From contig NZ_FUZF01000010.1 of NCBI RefSeq assembly GCF_900168125.1, positions 104,268-168,267 of the forward strand: DNA of 64,000 bases, written 5' to 3'. The translations under genes were made by a program, and so were the position numbers. This stretch comes from Sphingobacterium nematocida (GTDB lineage: Bacteria; Bacteroidota; Bacteroidia; Sphingobacteriales; Sphingobacteriaceae). This document shows, one piece after another, positions 36,799 through 45,900 of this stretch (the stretch's first letter is position 1; every line of letters begins with the position of its first letter). Below the pieces are notes generated by a model, which had not been told where the DNA came from, made no database searches, and worked only from the letters and a program-made list of their open reading frames with translations.

Positions 36799-36847
36799 GA
36801 ATGATGGTAAATACCAATTAGCGTCTATTTATACGCAATAAAGATAA

Positions 36848-36855
36848 CAAAAATA
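36848..36855 (-). promoter_or_regulatory. -7 promoter element of the polyprenyl synthase
   Basis: The minus strand reads TATTTTTG about 50 bases before the ATG, just after the stop of the upstream DUF3109 gene. Confidence 0.45.
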
Positions 36856-36857
36856 CA

Positions 36858-37421
36858 TTAGATAGAATCTACGGATTCTTCTAATTTAGCATACCATTCT
36901 GCTCCATACTCTCTTATAAGTGGATCTTTTAAAAATTTATAAACGGGTACCTGCAATTCTTTTCCGAAACTACAGGCATCTTTACAAATATGCCATCTGT
37001 CGTAATGCAACACGTCAAATTGGGGGTAATGGGTGGTGCGGATAGGGTACAGGTGGCAGGAGATAGGCTTCTTCCAGTCTACTTCACCTAGTTCATATGC
37101 TTTTTCAATAGCACATTTTGTTATCCCGTTTTCCCAAGTCACATAGGCGCATTCTTTATTACCATCTACGCACGGAGTCGTTAAGTCTCCATCTCCATCG
37201 ATGACATGTGTACCTTGCTCTTCTACAGCTTGAATACCCTCAGGGGTCATATAAGCTTTTATTTTTGGATATATTTCTTTTAATATCGCTTTTTCCGACT
37301 CGCGTAAAGGCGCGCCGGCATCACCTTCTACACAGCAAATGCCTTTGCATTTGGAAAGGTTGCAAACAAAATCATTACTTATCAAGTCCTCGTGGACCAA
37401 TACATTATCAACCTCAATCAT
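36858..37421 (-). CDS. DUF3109-family cysteine-rich protein
   Basis: The 187-residue protein carries many conserved-looking cysteines: FVCNLSKCKGICC, TPCVDGNKECAY, TKCAIEKAY, ISCHLYPIR and HICKDACSFG. It has the YkgJ/DUF3109 look of a metal- or Fe-S-binding fold, with HYDRWHIC near the end. Function is unknown. It follows the DUF3108 gene with 8 bases between, so the two are probably one transcript. Confidence 0.85.
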   Translation of the reverse strand: MIEVDNVLVHEDLISNDFVCNLSKCKGICCVEGDAGAPLRESEKAILKEIYPKIKAYMTPEGIQAVEEQGTHVIDGDGDLTTPCVDGNKECAYVTWENGITKCAIEKAYELGEVDWKKPISCHLYPIRTTHYPQFDVLHYDRWHICKDACSFGKELQVPVYKFLKDPLIREYGAEWYAKLEESVDSI

Positions 37422-37429
37422 GATCTTAA

Positions 37430-38221
37430 TTATTTTGAATAACTTGCTTTTTTTCCCAACTCATATTTCAATCCCTCTGCCTTGGTCAAATCCATGGTAA
37501 CCGATCCGATTAAGATTTCTACCTGAGCTTTAACGGGAATACGATTGCCGTCATTGGTTACCCACAAGTATAATTTACTGTCTTTTTTAAAGATACGTCC
37601 TGGCTTGATTTCTGGACTTAATTTAATACAATCTAATGTGCCTAGACTTGTTTTTATCTGTTCAGTGCCTACGTAGAAGACTTTTAGTTCGGCAACCTCA
37701 TCGTTTAAGAAGTAGGGGATTTTGAAGGAGTCTCCACTTTTAAGCGAGGAAAGATCTAGATTTCGTGAAAAATAGTAGGCTGATAAGAGATCGAAAATCT
37801 GGGATGTTCTCCCTTTAAAAGTGCCTTTCGCCCCTTTAACAGTTCCATTTCTATGGTCGAACGTAGCATATTCTTTTCTTGTATAACTATTTTCATGGAT
37901 ATCCTCGGTATAGAGATAGGGTTGGTAGGTATTGCCGTCTATATACGAGTCGTATTTATTTCTTACGGTGTAAAATATGGAGAATGCAGACGAAGTCTGC
38001 CCAAACGCATTAAGATGAAATGTATTCTTATTGCTAAATTGCAGTTGTGATTTATTGACTGATAACACGCCATTCGCCGCAGAAATTACACCGTATCTTA
38101 GTTTGTAAGATAGCTTTTCGCCTTCTTTAAAAGTAGGTTCTTTAAGGTAGGGAAGTGTTTGCGCTGAGCCCCATGACAACATAGCACATAGGATAAGTAA
38201 TAAGCTGTAGAATTTTCTCAT
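37430..38221 (-). CDS. DUF3108-family exported protein
   Basis: The 263-residue protein starts at MRKFYSLLLILCAML with a signal peptide ending SAQ. It has the DUF3108 pattern FKEGEKLSYKLRYGVISAANG, a tyrosine-rich middle and CIKLSPEIKPGRIFKKD, then LYLWVTNDGNRIPV. The start at 38221 is chosen from the signal peptide; the longer frame upstream has none. The family is periplasmic with no assigned role. It lies between DUF2480 (upstream) and DUF3109 (downstream). Confidence 0.85.
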   Translation of the reverse strand: MRKFYSLLLILCAMLSWGSAQTLPYLKEPTFKEGEKLSYKLRYGVISAANGVLSVNKSQLQFSNKNTFHLNAFGQTSSAFSIFYTVRNKYDSYIDGNTYQPYLYTEDIHENSYTRKEYATFDHRNGTVKGAKGTFKGRTSQIFDLLSAYYFSRNLDLSSLKSGDSFKIPYFLNDEVAELKVFYVGTEQIKTSLGTLDCIKLSPEIKPGRIFKKDSKLYLWVTNDGNRIPVKAQVEILIGSVTMDLTKAEGLKYELGKKASYSK

Positions 38222-38252
38222 AGATATAGGACAGGTGGAAATGGTAGAAGGT

Positions 38253-38771
38253 TTAACTTTTACGTTTGAAGACCGGTACAGTGGAGCAGGGTTCGCCGTA
38301 CATGATACTCTTTGCAACCTGTGTAAGTTTATGGGTGAACAATACGAATGCACTTTCTGGTATAAATACATCTCCGCATCCTTTGACTACAATGCGTTGA
38401 TCTTGATATTGTGTATAGTCTATTCCTTGTATAGCCTCTGAAAAAATATCGCGTATAATCTCTTCTTGTGATCCAAAGTGTAGGGATTTAGCAAATGGGC
38501 TTAACACATTTGATAGGATCATATAGGCCCAAGTGGGTACGATTGCATCTGTAGAACAGGTAATTCCAATGTGTTTGCCCTCGTATTGGCTCCAATCATG
38601 CTCTTTCACAAAAGCTCTAAAATCCTTTTCTTTCAGTATTAAACCATGGAAAAGGTTGTCCTTTATATCATAGACAAAAATACGCTCTTTTGCGGGAGCA
38701 TACTGCGCTAAATCTATGGTTATCAATCCACTTTGAGCGACCTTATTAACAATATTTTCTTGGATATCCAT
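38253..38771 (-). CDS. DUF2480-family protein
   Basis: The 172-residue protein opens MDIQENIVNKVAQSGLITIDL and contains KEKDFRAFVKEHDW, VPTWAYMIL and GCGDVFIPESAFV. It matches the Bacteroidota-specific DUF2480 family. It has no signal peptide or membrane helix, so it should be cytoplasmic. The function is unknown. It heads the DUF2480-DUF3108-DUF3109 group, 31 bases ahead of the DUF3108 start. Confidence 0.85.
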   Translation of the reverse strand: MDIQENIVNKVAQSGLITIDLAQYAPAKERIFVYDIKDNLFHGLILKEKDFRAFVKEHDWSQYEGKHIGITCSTDAIVPTWAYMILSNVLSPFAKSLHFGSQEEIIRDIFSEAIQGIDYTQYQDQRIVVKGCGDVFIPESAFVLFTHKLTQVAKSIMYGEPCSTVPVFKRKS

Positions 38772-38785
38772 TGACTAGAAATAAA

Positions 38786-38815
38786 ATAGCCGAACATGAT
38801 ATCATGTTCGGCTAT
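38786..38815 (-). terminator. Perfect 30-base palindrome acting as the ppiD terminator
   Basis: ATAGCCGAACATGAT and its exact reverse complement abut with no spacer, giving a near-loopless hairpin. On the minus strand a T-rich tail follows (TTTTATTTC). It stands 18 bases after the ppiD stop and 14 bases before the DUF2480 start. Confidence 0.75.
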
Positions 38816-38833
38816 AAAATTAGCTATAATATC

Positions 38834-40939
38834 TTAATAAAACCTAATGCGATTGTCATCAATCTTCGCATTGTCTTGGAGGGCTTTAAAGATTGAACCC
38901 CAAGAACGTTGCTGCTTCGATGCCATCATTTGTTTTTGTTGGTTTTTACGCTCTGTATCTACCATTTCTTTAGGATTTACAAAGCTATTTACTTGAACAG
39001 CATATATACCTTGCGTGCCTTCTATCGCTTTAGATGGTTTATTAGGCTGTAATCCAAATACAGTACCTATTACTGTACTTTCTAAAGAAACACCTGGAAT
39101 AACAGGGTTTGCCAATACGATATTTTCTACTGCGATAGCAGATTTACCAACTTTTTGTGCCACTTGATCAATAGAAGTTGCTCCGTTGAGCGCATTGTTC
39201 ATTTTTTCCTTAAGCATGCGAGCTTTTACTAGGTTTTTGACCCCTAGCTCGATATCACCTTTGATTGCATCAAGCGATTGTATTCCTTTAGGATTGATCG
39301 CTTTAACTTTAGCTACAATAAAGTTGTTTTCTGTTTCGTATACTTTGTCAGAGACTTCATCTTTCTTTGCGTCAAAAATCCAGCGGATTAATTCTCTTGA
39401 AGCTTCCGCTCCATTTAGTGAGTTATCCATTGGTTGTACGCGAGCAGCTTTTTGTACATTTAGATTTTGTTGCTTTGCTGTTTCTTCGAAATTAGCGGCG
39501 TTTGCTGAAGTGAAGAATGCATTGGCTTTAGCATAGACAGCATCAGTTGTTTCTTTTCCTGCAGAAATCACCTTATCTAAAATCGCAGCTTTAACGATTT
39601 TAGAATTTCCTATTTGCTTTTCGATTTTTAAGATGTGAACGCCGAACTGCGATTCAACGACCACTACATCTCCAGCTTTGCCATTAAATGCTGCTTCCTC
39701 AAAAGGACCAACCATTTGACCTCTAGTGAAAGTGCCTAAATCTCCTCCATTAGCCTTGCTTCCAGGATCTTGACTGAACTCAACCGCTAAAGATGAGAAA
39801 CTTTCTCCTTTTGCAATAAGACCTTTAATTGAATCCGCTTTCGCTTTTGCTTTATCAATTCCTCCTTCAGCTGTTGCATTTAAAAGAATGTGACTAGCTT
39901 TCACCGAATCTGGGCTAAATTTAGAGTCAATTATTTTGGCAATTTCGTAAGCACCGTTAGATAAGAATGGGCCTACAGTAGTACCTTTAGCAGCATTGAA
40001 TATAACCGAATCTAATGCTGGGCTAACCTGGCCTTTTCTGTAATAAGTTACCGGGTATTTATTATCCGAGCTTCCTACCACAAACAAAGAATCGTTTGTT
40101 GAAGCTGCTAGTTCGCCTTTTAGTGTTTGAATTGTAGCTAAAGTGCTTGCTGAATCTTTGGCTGTTGCACTAGCATCAAACAATACATATTCAACTGAAC
40201 GAGTTTCTTCTGGGTTTTTAAAAGCATTTTTATGCTTGTCATAATATTCTTTGTAATCTGCGTCTGTTAGCTTGATATCTGCTTCATTGACCGAAGAATA
40301 ATCTAGCAATACGTACTTGAAGTTAGCAAGTTTGTTTTTTGCCGTATATTCATCCTGAGCTTCCAATGCTGTAACGTAAACCGCGTTGCTCACTAAGTTT
40401 GAGTATTTTTCAGTCAACCTTTGTGTACGGATATTATCAAGGAGCAATTCCCATTGTTGAGCTACCTGAGCATTACCACCTTTAGCCTCATTAATAACTT
40501 GCGTTAGGTAATTACGGTCAAATTGCCCCGTTTGAGGATTGGTGAAAGTTTGCATAATCTGCGGAGACGGTGTCGGGCCTGTAATAAGATCGTTAAATTC
40601 TTTTTTACCAACCACTAGTCCTAGTTTTTCAATTTCGTTAGCAATCAATTCTTTAGATACAAATTGATTCCAAACTTGTTGGACAGCAAAATTTTTTATT
40701 TGTGGTGTTTCGGCACCCCCCATTTGTTGCTGGTACATTGCCGAAGTTTGTTCTACTTGAGCGTTGAAGTCTTGATAGTCAATTGAATTACCATTAATGT
40801 TACCTACTTCATTTTGCTTTTTCGCCCAAAATGGCATTCCGGACTGAATGATGTCCCCTAATAAAAATGCAACAATTGCTAAACCGATTACGAATATTAC
40901 CAATCCAGCACGGTTACGCAAATTACCCATTAATCCCAT
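38834..40939 (-). CDS. PpiD-like periplasmic peptidyl-prolyl isomerase / chaperone
   Basis: The 701-residue protein has one N-terminal membrane anchor (GLVIFVIGLAIVAFLLGDI), a SurA-type N-terminal helical domain with FVSKELIANEIEKLGL, and a PpiC rotamase domain about 345-440. That domain has VKASHILLNA, FSQDPGSKANGGDLG and FGVHILKIE. A second degenerate rotamase-like part follows. Such proteins assist folding of secreted and outer-membrane proteins. The next genes upstream are lptC and a barrel protein, which fits envelope biogenesis. Confidence 0.9.
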   Translation of the reverse strand: MGLMGNLRNRAGLVIFVIGLAIVAFLLGDIIQSGMPFWAKKQNEVGNINGNSIDYQDFNAQVEQTSAMYQQQMGGAETPQIKNFAVQQVWNQFVSKELIANEIEKLGLVVGKKEFNDLITGPTPSPQIMQTFTNPQTGQFDRNYLTQVINEAKGGNAQVAQQWELLLDNIRTQRLTEKYSNLVSNAVYVTALEAQDEYTAKNKLANFKYVLLDYSSVNEADIKLTDADYKEYYDKHKNAFKNPEETRSVEYVLFDASATAKDSASTLATIQTLKGELAASTNDSLFVVGSSDNKYPVTYYRKGQVSPALDSVIFNAAKGTTVGPFLSNGAYEIAKIIDSKFSPDSVKASHILLNATAEGGIDKAKAKADSIKGLIAKGESFSSLAVEFSQDPGSKANGGDLGTFTRGQMVGPFEEAAFNGKAGDVVVVESQFGVHILKIEKQIGNSKIVKAAILDKVISAGKETTDAVYAKANAFFTSANAANFEETAKQQNLNVQKAARVQPMDNSLNGAEASRELIRWIFDAKKDEVSDKVYETENNFIVAKVKAINPKGIQSLDAIKGDIELGVKNLVKARMLKEKMNNALNGATSIDQVAQKVGKSAIAVENIVLANPVIPGVSLESTVIGTVFGLQPNKPSKAIEGTQGIYAVQVNSFVNPKEMVDTERKNQQKQMMASKQQRSWGSIFKALQDNAKIDDNRIRFY

Positions 40940-41083
40940 ATTCTCGTATTGTATTTATGTGTTCTTTAGTTATTTAATTGTGTTTTGTTAAAACAAGGCG
41001 CAAGATACAACTTTTATAAAAAAAAGAGTAAATTTTTATGATGTAAATAAAACTTATTTAAAGCTTTATGGTTTGTATGCGAA

Positions 41084-41707
41084 TTAATTGCCGAATGAAG
41101 GAAATTGGCTCGTACTCGAAGGGATATAGAAACCTGTCATGTTTTGCCCATTAATGTTCCTAAACTCTGTGTCAGAGGTGAATGAAGTCGCCTGAAGGTT
41201 TCCTCGTGCGTCTTTGAATTCGAAAGATATGGGTACACTATTGTAATATATTTTCTGTTTCTCGTCGTAGTAAAGCTCTTCTGTTTTTATAATAGAACCA
41301 TCGGACATATTTACAACAACATTCTTTTTGAATTCGGTAATTCCATCGAGCACCCGTTGTTTGCCATAGTCGGAGCGGATACGTTGACTTTCTCGTCCCA
41401 TAGCATCATAAAATATAATCTGTAATCCTTTTTGAAATTCATAGTTACTGTTTTTATTCCCTGTCGTATCATGGTACACACGCATTTCAGGGCCAGTTAG
41501 TTGGGCTTTGACAATGGCGGAGTCACTGACGATGATTTTTACATCTTTAGAGATATCTACAGCTTCTTCTTTTTGAATATTTTCTATTTTACTTACTTCA
41601 CGTAGATCGTTTTCGCAAGCGCTAAGCAAGAAAACCCCTATTGCGCTTAAAGACAATAGGGGAATAAGTGATAAAATATTTTTTGAGACTATAGTAATCT
41701 TAGTCAT
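41084..41707 (-). CDS. lptC: LptC-family lipoprotein (LPS export)
   Basis: The 207-residue protein begins with a lipoprotein-type signal ending LLSAC (Cys31). It has the LptC/OstA-like beta fold: VKIIVSDSAIVKAQLTGPEMRVY, with KGLQIIFYDAMGRESQRIRSDYG and DARGNLQATSF. LptC bridges the inner-membrane LptBFG complex to periplasmic LptA. The start at 41707 makes an ATGACTAA-type overlap with the upstream gene, a sign of translational coupling. Confidence 0.82.
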   Translation of the reverse strand: MTKITIVSKNILSLIPLLSLSAIGVFLLSACENDLREVSKIENIQKEEAVDISKDVKIIVSDSAIVKAQLTGPEMRVYHDTTGNKNSNYEFQKGLQIIFYDAMGRESQRIRSDYGKQRVLDGITEFKKNVVVNMSDGSIIKTEELYYDEKQKIYYNSVPISFEFKDARGNLQATSFTSDTEFRNINGQNMTGFYIPSSTSQFPSFGN

Positions 41708-43028
41708 AGCTTCTTCTTCTGAACCAAGTGTCATTTAATGTAAAGCCTAGGTTTAAGTTGATATAACGTTCTCGAACCAGGTTGTTTGAAAGAGAACCCT
41801 GTTGGCCAAATTCCGCAGAAATATTGATTCTTGAAAAGGTCATTCCGAAATTTGTTTCAGGTAGTGGTAAACCGATCCCCACCGTAACTGCCATATCATT
41901 TATATTCCTGTCGTTATATTTTACTTGAGTTTGATTGTATCTAAACCCAAGTCTATAATCAACAATATTCCAGTATCTTACAGATGTAGGGTCTGGTTTT
42001 ATCTGGCCACCCACAGCAAAACCGTAGTTTTTGCCTAAAGATGGTTCTCCTACACGAGTTTGAAAATCACTCCAATCCGCATACTTGAAGTCGGCACCTA
42101 CCATCCAGTTATATCCTTTAGAGAGTGTGAATCCGATATTATGCTTCATAGGAAGGTTGATTTTACGTGCCAATCCTTCTTGAAATGAAACGGTGTCTAA
42201 GGCTATATTTTGAAAGTCTGGATCGGATGATGGCTCTGTTCTAGTTGCCAATAAGGTTGTTTTGCTTTTTACCGTATTGTTAAGAGATCCTGAGTAGCCT
42301 ACAGTAAGGTTCAGTTTCCTGCTGATAGCTTTAGAGTATTGAATACCGTAATCTACTGTAGCACCTCTTATCAGACGGGTCTCTCTATAGCGTGCATTGT
42401 ACATAGAGGGATCCGTAGGGAAAGAAACAGAAGAGATATCATTTAATTCTCCGAATAGAAAACCAATGTTAGCACCAACACTAAGTCCTTTTACTGGAGA
42501 TACGCCATAACCGAAGAACGCTTTGTTAATTCCCCCTTCACCACTACTGGTTTCTAAAGAAACTAGGTTGGCGTTGCTTTTTACAGCTGTTGCATTGTAT
42601 CCAACATCCGAATACGGCATCAGTCCAAATGCTAGACCACCAAACTTTTGAGATAATGGAACACCAATAGCAAGATGAGAGAATGCAAAATCAGAAGTAT
42701 TATCCTTAGCGTTGCCTTTCGCAAGTTCTGTGGAATTTCCGTAAAGGCCTGCTTCAAATATCGTTCTAGAAAAGGCAGAATAACTTGCTGGGTTGGCTAT
42801 ATTTAGAATTGGCAGCCCCGATTGATAGCGTACAGCCGTAGATATTCCCCCCATGGAACGGGTCTGAGGGAGGAGGTCTTCTCGCATCTGCCCAAGACCA
42901 AATTTGGAATAGGGAGAATGTGACGTGGTGGTCTGGGCATATACCTGAATATTTACCAGGATTAAGCCTGTAGCAATTACGAGCTTTAAAGCCTTTTGGG
43001 CACTCAAAACATTGGATAGTTTATGCAT
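41700..43028 (-). CDS. Outer-membrane beta-barrel protein of unknown function
   Basis: The 442-residue protein has a signal peptide (cut near YAQ) then SPYSKFGLGQM, a motif found at the N-terminus of a Bacteroidota barrel family that resembles FadL/PorV proteins. Repeated beta strands follow (for example LNLGFTLNDTWFRRR at the end). It overlaps lptC by eight bases and is followed by ppiD, so this three-gene unit may serve outer-membrane assembly. That function is inferred. Confidence 0.75.
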   Translation of the reverse strand: MHKLSNVLSAQKALKLVIATGLILVNIQVYAQTTTSHSPYSKFGLGQMREDLLPQTRSMGGISTAVRYQSGLPILNIANPASYSAFSRTIFEAGLYGNSTELAKGNAKDNTSDFAFSHLAIGVPLSQKFGGLAFGLMPYSDVGYNATAVKSNANLVSLETSSGEGGINKAFFGYGVSPVKGLSVGANIGFLFGELNDISSVSFPTDPSMYNARYRETRLIRGATVDYGIQYSKAISRKLNLTVGYSGSLNNTVKSKTTLLATRTEPSSDPDFQNIALDTVSFQEGLARKINLPMKHNIGFTLSKGYNWMVGADFKYADWSDFQTRVGEPSLGKNYGFAVGGQIKPDPTSVRYWNIVDYRLGFRYNQTQVKYNDRNINDMAVTVGIGLPLPETNFGMTFSRINISAEFGQQGSLSNNLVRERYINLNLGFTLNDTWFRRRSYD

Positions 43029-43144
43029 ATATTTTATCGTCTCCGCACTTCGGATGTCTTTTTCGTGTTATCTTGATAGGCCAATAACGAACTGGCGTTT
43101 TGAAATTGCCCGTTTAGGCACCTTGTAAAGGATTTATTTCGATA

Positions 43145-43152
43145 CAAAACTA
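43145..43152 (-). promoter_or_regulatory. -7 promoter element for the barrel-lptC genes, or an earlier start site
   Basis: The minus strand reads TAGTTTTG, 117 bases before the barrel ATG. It lies in the 190-base gap after the DUF6427 gene. It leaves a long leader with no obvious structure. Confidence 0.4.
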
Positions 43153-43218
43153 TTTAAATTTTAATGAATCCTTTAGCTCATTTTGTTAAAAAAGGTTAAA
43201 CGGCTGTTTTTCAGTTTT

Positions 43219-44202
43219 TTACATAAACTGAAAGTATATTATAGTTGCTATAATTATAAGGTATAGACTTTCATAAATCCATTTATTCTTAGCAAAAGAA
43301 AAATAATATGCCAAGTAGATTGCTAGTGGCGGTGCACATAGTAGAAAGTGATTAATATTGATCTTTTCATTTAAGTAAAATGATCCTCCAATTAACAAAA
43401 GCATATAGAAAAGCAGTTGAAAGGATTTACGTATGTGTACGATGCTCTTAAAGTATTGATCGCGTAGTACGGATAGGAAGAAAACTAATCCTATAATAAT
43501 AGGCGCTACTACTAGATAGTCGTGATAATCGACGTGTAACGTACTGGGTAGAGGGTTTGTAAAAGGTGAAAATATCGCTTTAAATTCGTCGAAACGATTG
43601 GATAAGTAATATATAACACCTAATAAAAAATAGATGACGGAAAATCCCAAAAGGGGTGTTACCCATTCTCGCCAAATAAATGGTCTGAAGATAATTAAAG
43701 CTATCCATAGTAGAAGAAACATAACTATAAAAGGAAAGTATATCAGACTTCCCAATGCGACAATCATTCCCAAATCGAACATCAATCCCTTTACATCGGC
43801 TTGTTTATAGATGTTGAAAAGTTTACTCATCATCCATATCGTTATGAAATTACATATCAAGGTAGGAGATAGAACCAAGAAAGGTAGGAATAAACTGACC
43901 AAGGTCATGAATAGCAGAGCTGTCAGGAAATTTGGTTTTCCAAGAAAGTTAAAGTGATTAACAACTCTGTTCAACAGGAATGCTTGTAGTAGTGTTAATG
44001 CCAACGTTAATAAGACATTGGACACCGGAGCTAACCCTGCTCCAATCTCAATTCCAAAAAGATTATTAGCTGCCGGCTCCAGAAAGACTGGATGTAATTC
44101 TTCAGGGAGGTGCAAAAATGCTCCCAAACACAGAAACGCACCAATGATTGATACCGATAGGATATTGATTGGAGTGAATTTTCTATGTTGATTTATTAAC
44201 AT
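43219..44202 (-). CDS. DUF6427-family multi-pass membrane protein
   Basis: The 327-residue protein has about nine or ten hydrophobic segments, few charged residues and a C-terminal helix ending IIYFQFM. It matches the Bacteroidota DUF6427 family, formerly mislabelled as beta-carotene monooxygenase. No catalytic motif is seen. It lies 29 bases after the ccmD-like gene, in the same direction, so may be co-transcribed with the cytochrome c genes. Its role is unknown. Confidence 0.75.
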   Translation of the reverse strand: MLINQHRKFTPINILSVSIIGAFLCLGAFLHLPEELHPVFLEPAANNLFGIEIGAGLAPVSNVLLTLALTLLQAFLLNRVVNHFNFLGKPNFLTALLFMTLVSLFLPFLVLSPTLICNFITIWMMSKLFNIYKQADVKGLMFDLGMIVALGSLIYFPFIVMFLLLWIALIIFRPFIWREWVTPLLGFSVIYFLLGVIYYLSNRFDEFKAIFSPFTNPLPSTLHVDYHDYLVVAPIIIGLVFFLSVLRDQYFKSIVHIRKSFQLLFYMLLLIGGSFYLNEKININHFLLCAPPLAIYLAYYFSFAKNKWIYESLYLIIIATIIYFQFM

Positions 44203-44231
44203 GGATAGATTAGATAGTCAGAAATTAGTGA

Positions 44232-44438
44232 TTATTTATTCTCTAATTTCTTTACTTTTTTATCAATAGTAAATAGGTAAACATACATCCCAATAACAAT
44301 TGTTAAAAGTACCATTACTACAACCCATATCTTTCCAGAGCTTCTAAGTGCTGTGGCCATTTCTATTTCAGAAGACTGCGCATATGAGGACAACATGGTC
44401 GCGAAAGTGAAGATAGATAGTAGACTTATTTTTTTCAT
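44232..44438 (-). CDS. CcmD-like small membrane protein
   Basis: The 68-residue protein has a signal-like hydrophobic start (MKKISLLSIFTFATMLSS) and a second membrane helix (IWVVVMVLLTIVIGMYVYLFTIDKKV). A basic tail follows. It is in the usual place after ccmC, like the CcmD-family proteins of Bacteroidota that help release holo-CcmE or stabilise the complex. Sequence alone is weak; position supports the call. Confidence 0.7.
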   Translation of the reverse strand: MKKISLLSIFTFATMLSSYAQSSEIEMATALRSSGKIWVVVMVLLTIVIGMYVYLFTIDKKVKKLENK

Positions 44439-44510
44439 ATGTGTGTAACTTGTTTTTATTTAATATTGCAGGCGTGCTGCTTCGCGGTTATTCGTGTTTT
44501 GTCGTTTGTT

Positions 44511-45176
44511 TTAGTCGATTTGATTTGCTTTTCGATCTAACAATCTTAATCTATAACGCAAGGTACAGATCCATACTCCTGTCAGTATCCATCCGATAAC
44601 GGCCGAATAAAATATGGGGCGCATATTGTTATCCATGTCTAAATCTCCAAATGTTGAGTTGCCTCCACTTCCAGGGTGTAGGGAGTCTGTCATTTTAGGG
44701 AGTATATACAGTAAGACAATCATTATGGGGAAGGCAAAAATGTTATAAACTGCAGAAATTTTAGCTCGCTTTTGCTCTTCGTCCAAGGCATTACGGAGCA
44801 CTAAATATGCTAGATACATTAATGTAGCAATTGCCGATCCATTGGTTTTTGGGTCGCTTGGCCAGGCCTCGCCCCACGTAATGTTTGCCCATTGCATACC
44901 AGTTAAAAGACCTAAGAAGCAGAAGATTATGCCGGTATTTACAGCCTCTACAGCGATAAGGTCATGCTTAGGATTTCCATTGTTAAGGTACTTTATACTG
45001 TATACTACCGAAATGCCATATAAAGTAAACATAGCAAACCACATCGGTACATGAAAATAAACATTTCTTATGGTTTCGTGAAGAAGGAATAATTGAGGTA
45101 CCGGCCCCATAAATCCGGCAATTACAGATGCACTAACTAAAAAAGCGGCTAGTATTTTCCACCAGTTTTTTCTCAT
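44511..45176 (-). CDS. ccmC: Cytochrome c biogenesis protein CcmC (heme handling)
   Basis: The 221-residue protein has six membrane helices and the tryptophan-rich heme-handling motif MQWANITWGEAWPSDPK. Conserved histidines sit near HETIRNVYFHVPMW and SLHPGSGG. CcmC delivers heme to the chaperone CcmE in the periplasm. ccmB lies 15 bases upstream and ccmD-like downstream. No ccmA, ccmE or ccmF is within the window. Confidence 0.9.
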   Translation of the reverse strand: MRKNWWKILAAFLVSASVIAGFMGPVPQLFLLHETIRNVYFHVPMWFAMFTLYGISVVYSIKYLNNGNPKHDLIAVEAVNTGIIFCFLGLLTGMQWANITWGEAWPSDPKTNGSAIATLMYLAYLVLRNALDEEQKRAKISAVYNIFAFPIMIVLLYILPKMTDSLHPGSGGNSTFGDLDMDNNMRPIFYSAVIGWILTGVWICTLRYRLRLLDRKANQID

Positions 45177-45191
45177 TTTCTACTTGTTATT

Positions 45192-45851
45192 TTAATCCCT
45201 CCAAAGGTAAGGAAATAACAATAAAGAAATAGTAATAGTTATGACATTAATTGCGACAAGAACACCGATCTCATTGTAACTTTCGGCTCTATCCATTCCT
45301 TGTAGAGCATTTTGTGATAGTGTAATTAAAACAATTAATAAAGGGATGATGACCGGGAATGCTAAAATTGCCATTATTGTACTATTGTTGCCCGTTTTAG
45401 CGCTTATTCCTGATACCATAGTGAATACCGTAGCAAAACTTATTGCACCTAGTAGCACGGCTATATAATAGAAAACAGGGTCTCCTACTGGGTTTTTAAA
45501 AATCAGGGAATAAATAACGTAAGTAATTACCGAAAGCACTGTCATCAGTATCACGTTGTAAATTACTTTTGATATGATGATGGATTTTGGGCTTGCTATA
45601 GCATAATAGTACAGTTGTCTGTATTGGCTTTCCTGTACGAACGACCGGCTTATTGCGTTTATGGAAGCGAAGAGTAGGATAATCCAGAATAATGCGTTCC
45701 AAATTTGAGTATCTACTGATTTAAATGCTTGGTAGCACACAAATACAGTAGATACTACATATAATAAAATGCTGTTTATAGCATATTTAGAACGCCATTC
45801 TAAAGTAAGATCTTTATAGACTAATGTTTTGACCTGCTGAAAGAAACTCAT
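45192..45851 (-). CDS. ccmB: Heme exporter protein CcmB
   Basis: The 219-residue protein begins MSFFQQVKTLVYKDLTLEWRSKYAIN, typical of CcmB, followed by six membrane helices. It should form the permease of a CcmAB ABC transporter used to release heme-loaded CcmE. The ATPase gene ccmA is not beside it. The start at 45851 is set by homology. A TAnnTTTG box ends only six bases before it, so its mRNA may be leaderless. Confidence 0.88.
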   Translation of the reverse strand: MSFFQQVKTLVYKDLTLEWRSKYAINSILLYVVSTVFVCYQAFKSVDTQIWNALFWIILLFASINAISRSFVQESQYRQLYYYAIASPKSIIISKVIYNVILMTVLSVITYVIYSLIFKNPVGDPVFYYIAVLLGAISFATVFTMVSGISAKTGNNSTIMAILAFPVIIPLLIVLITLSQNALQGMDRAESYNEIGVLVAINVITITISLLLFPYLWRD

Positions 45852-45857
45852 GTACCA

Positions 45858-45865
45858 CAAAGATA
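45858..45865 (-). promoter_or_regulatory. -7 promoter element of ccmBC-ccmD
   Basis: The minus strand reads TATCTTTG, then six bases, then ATG. Transcription would start at or next to the start codon. Confidence 0.5.
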
Positions 45866-45900
45866 CATATTTTGCTGTCTTCAGCATTTACTTTTCAAAA

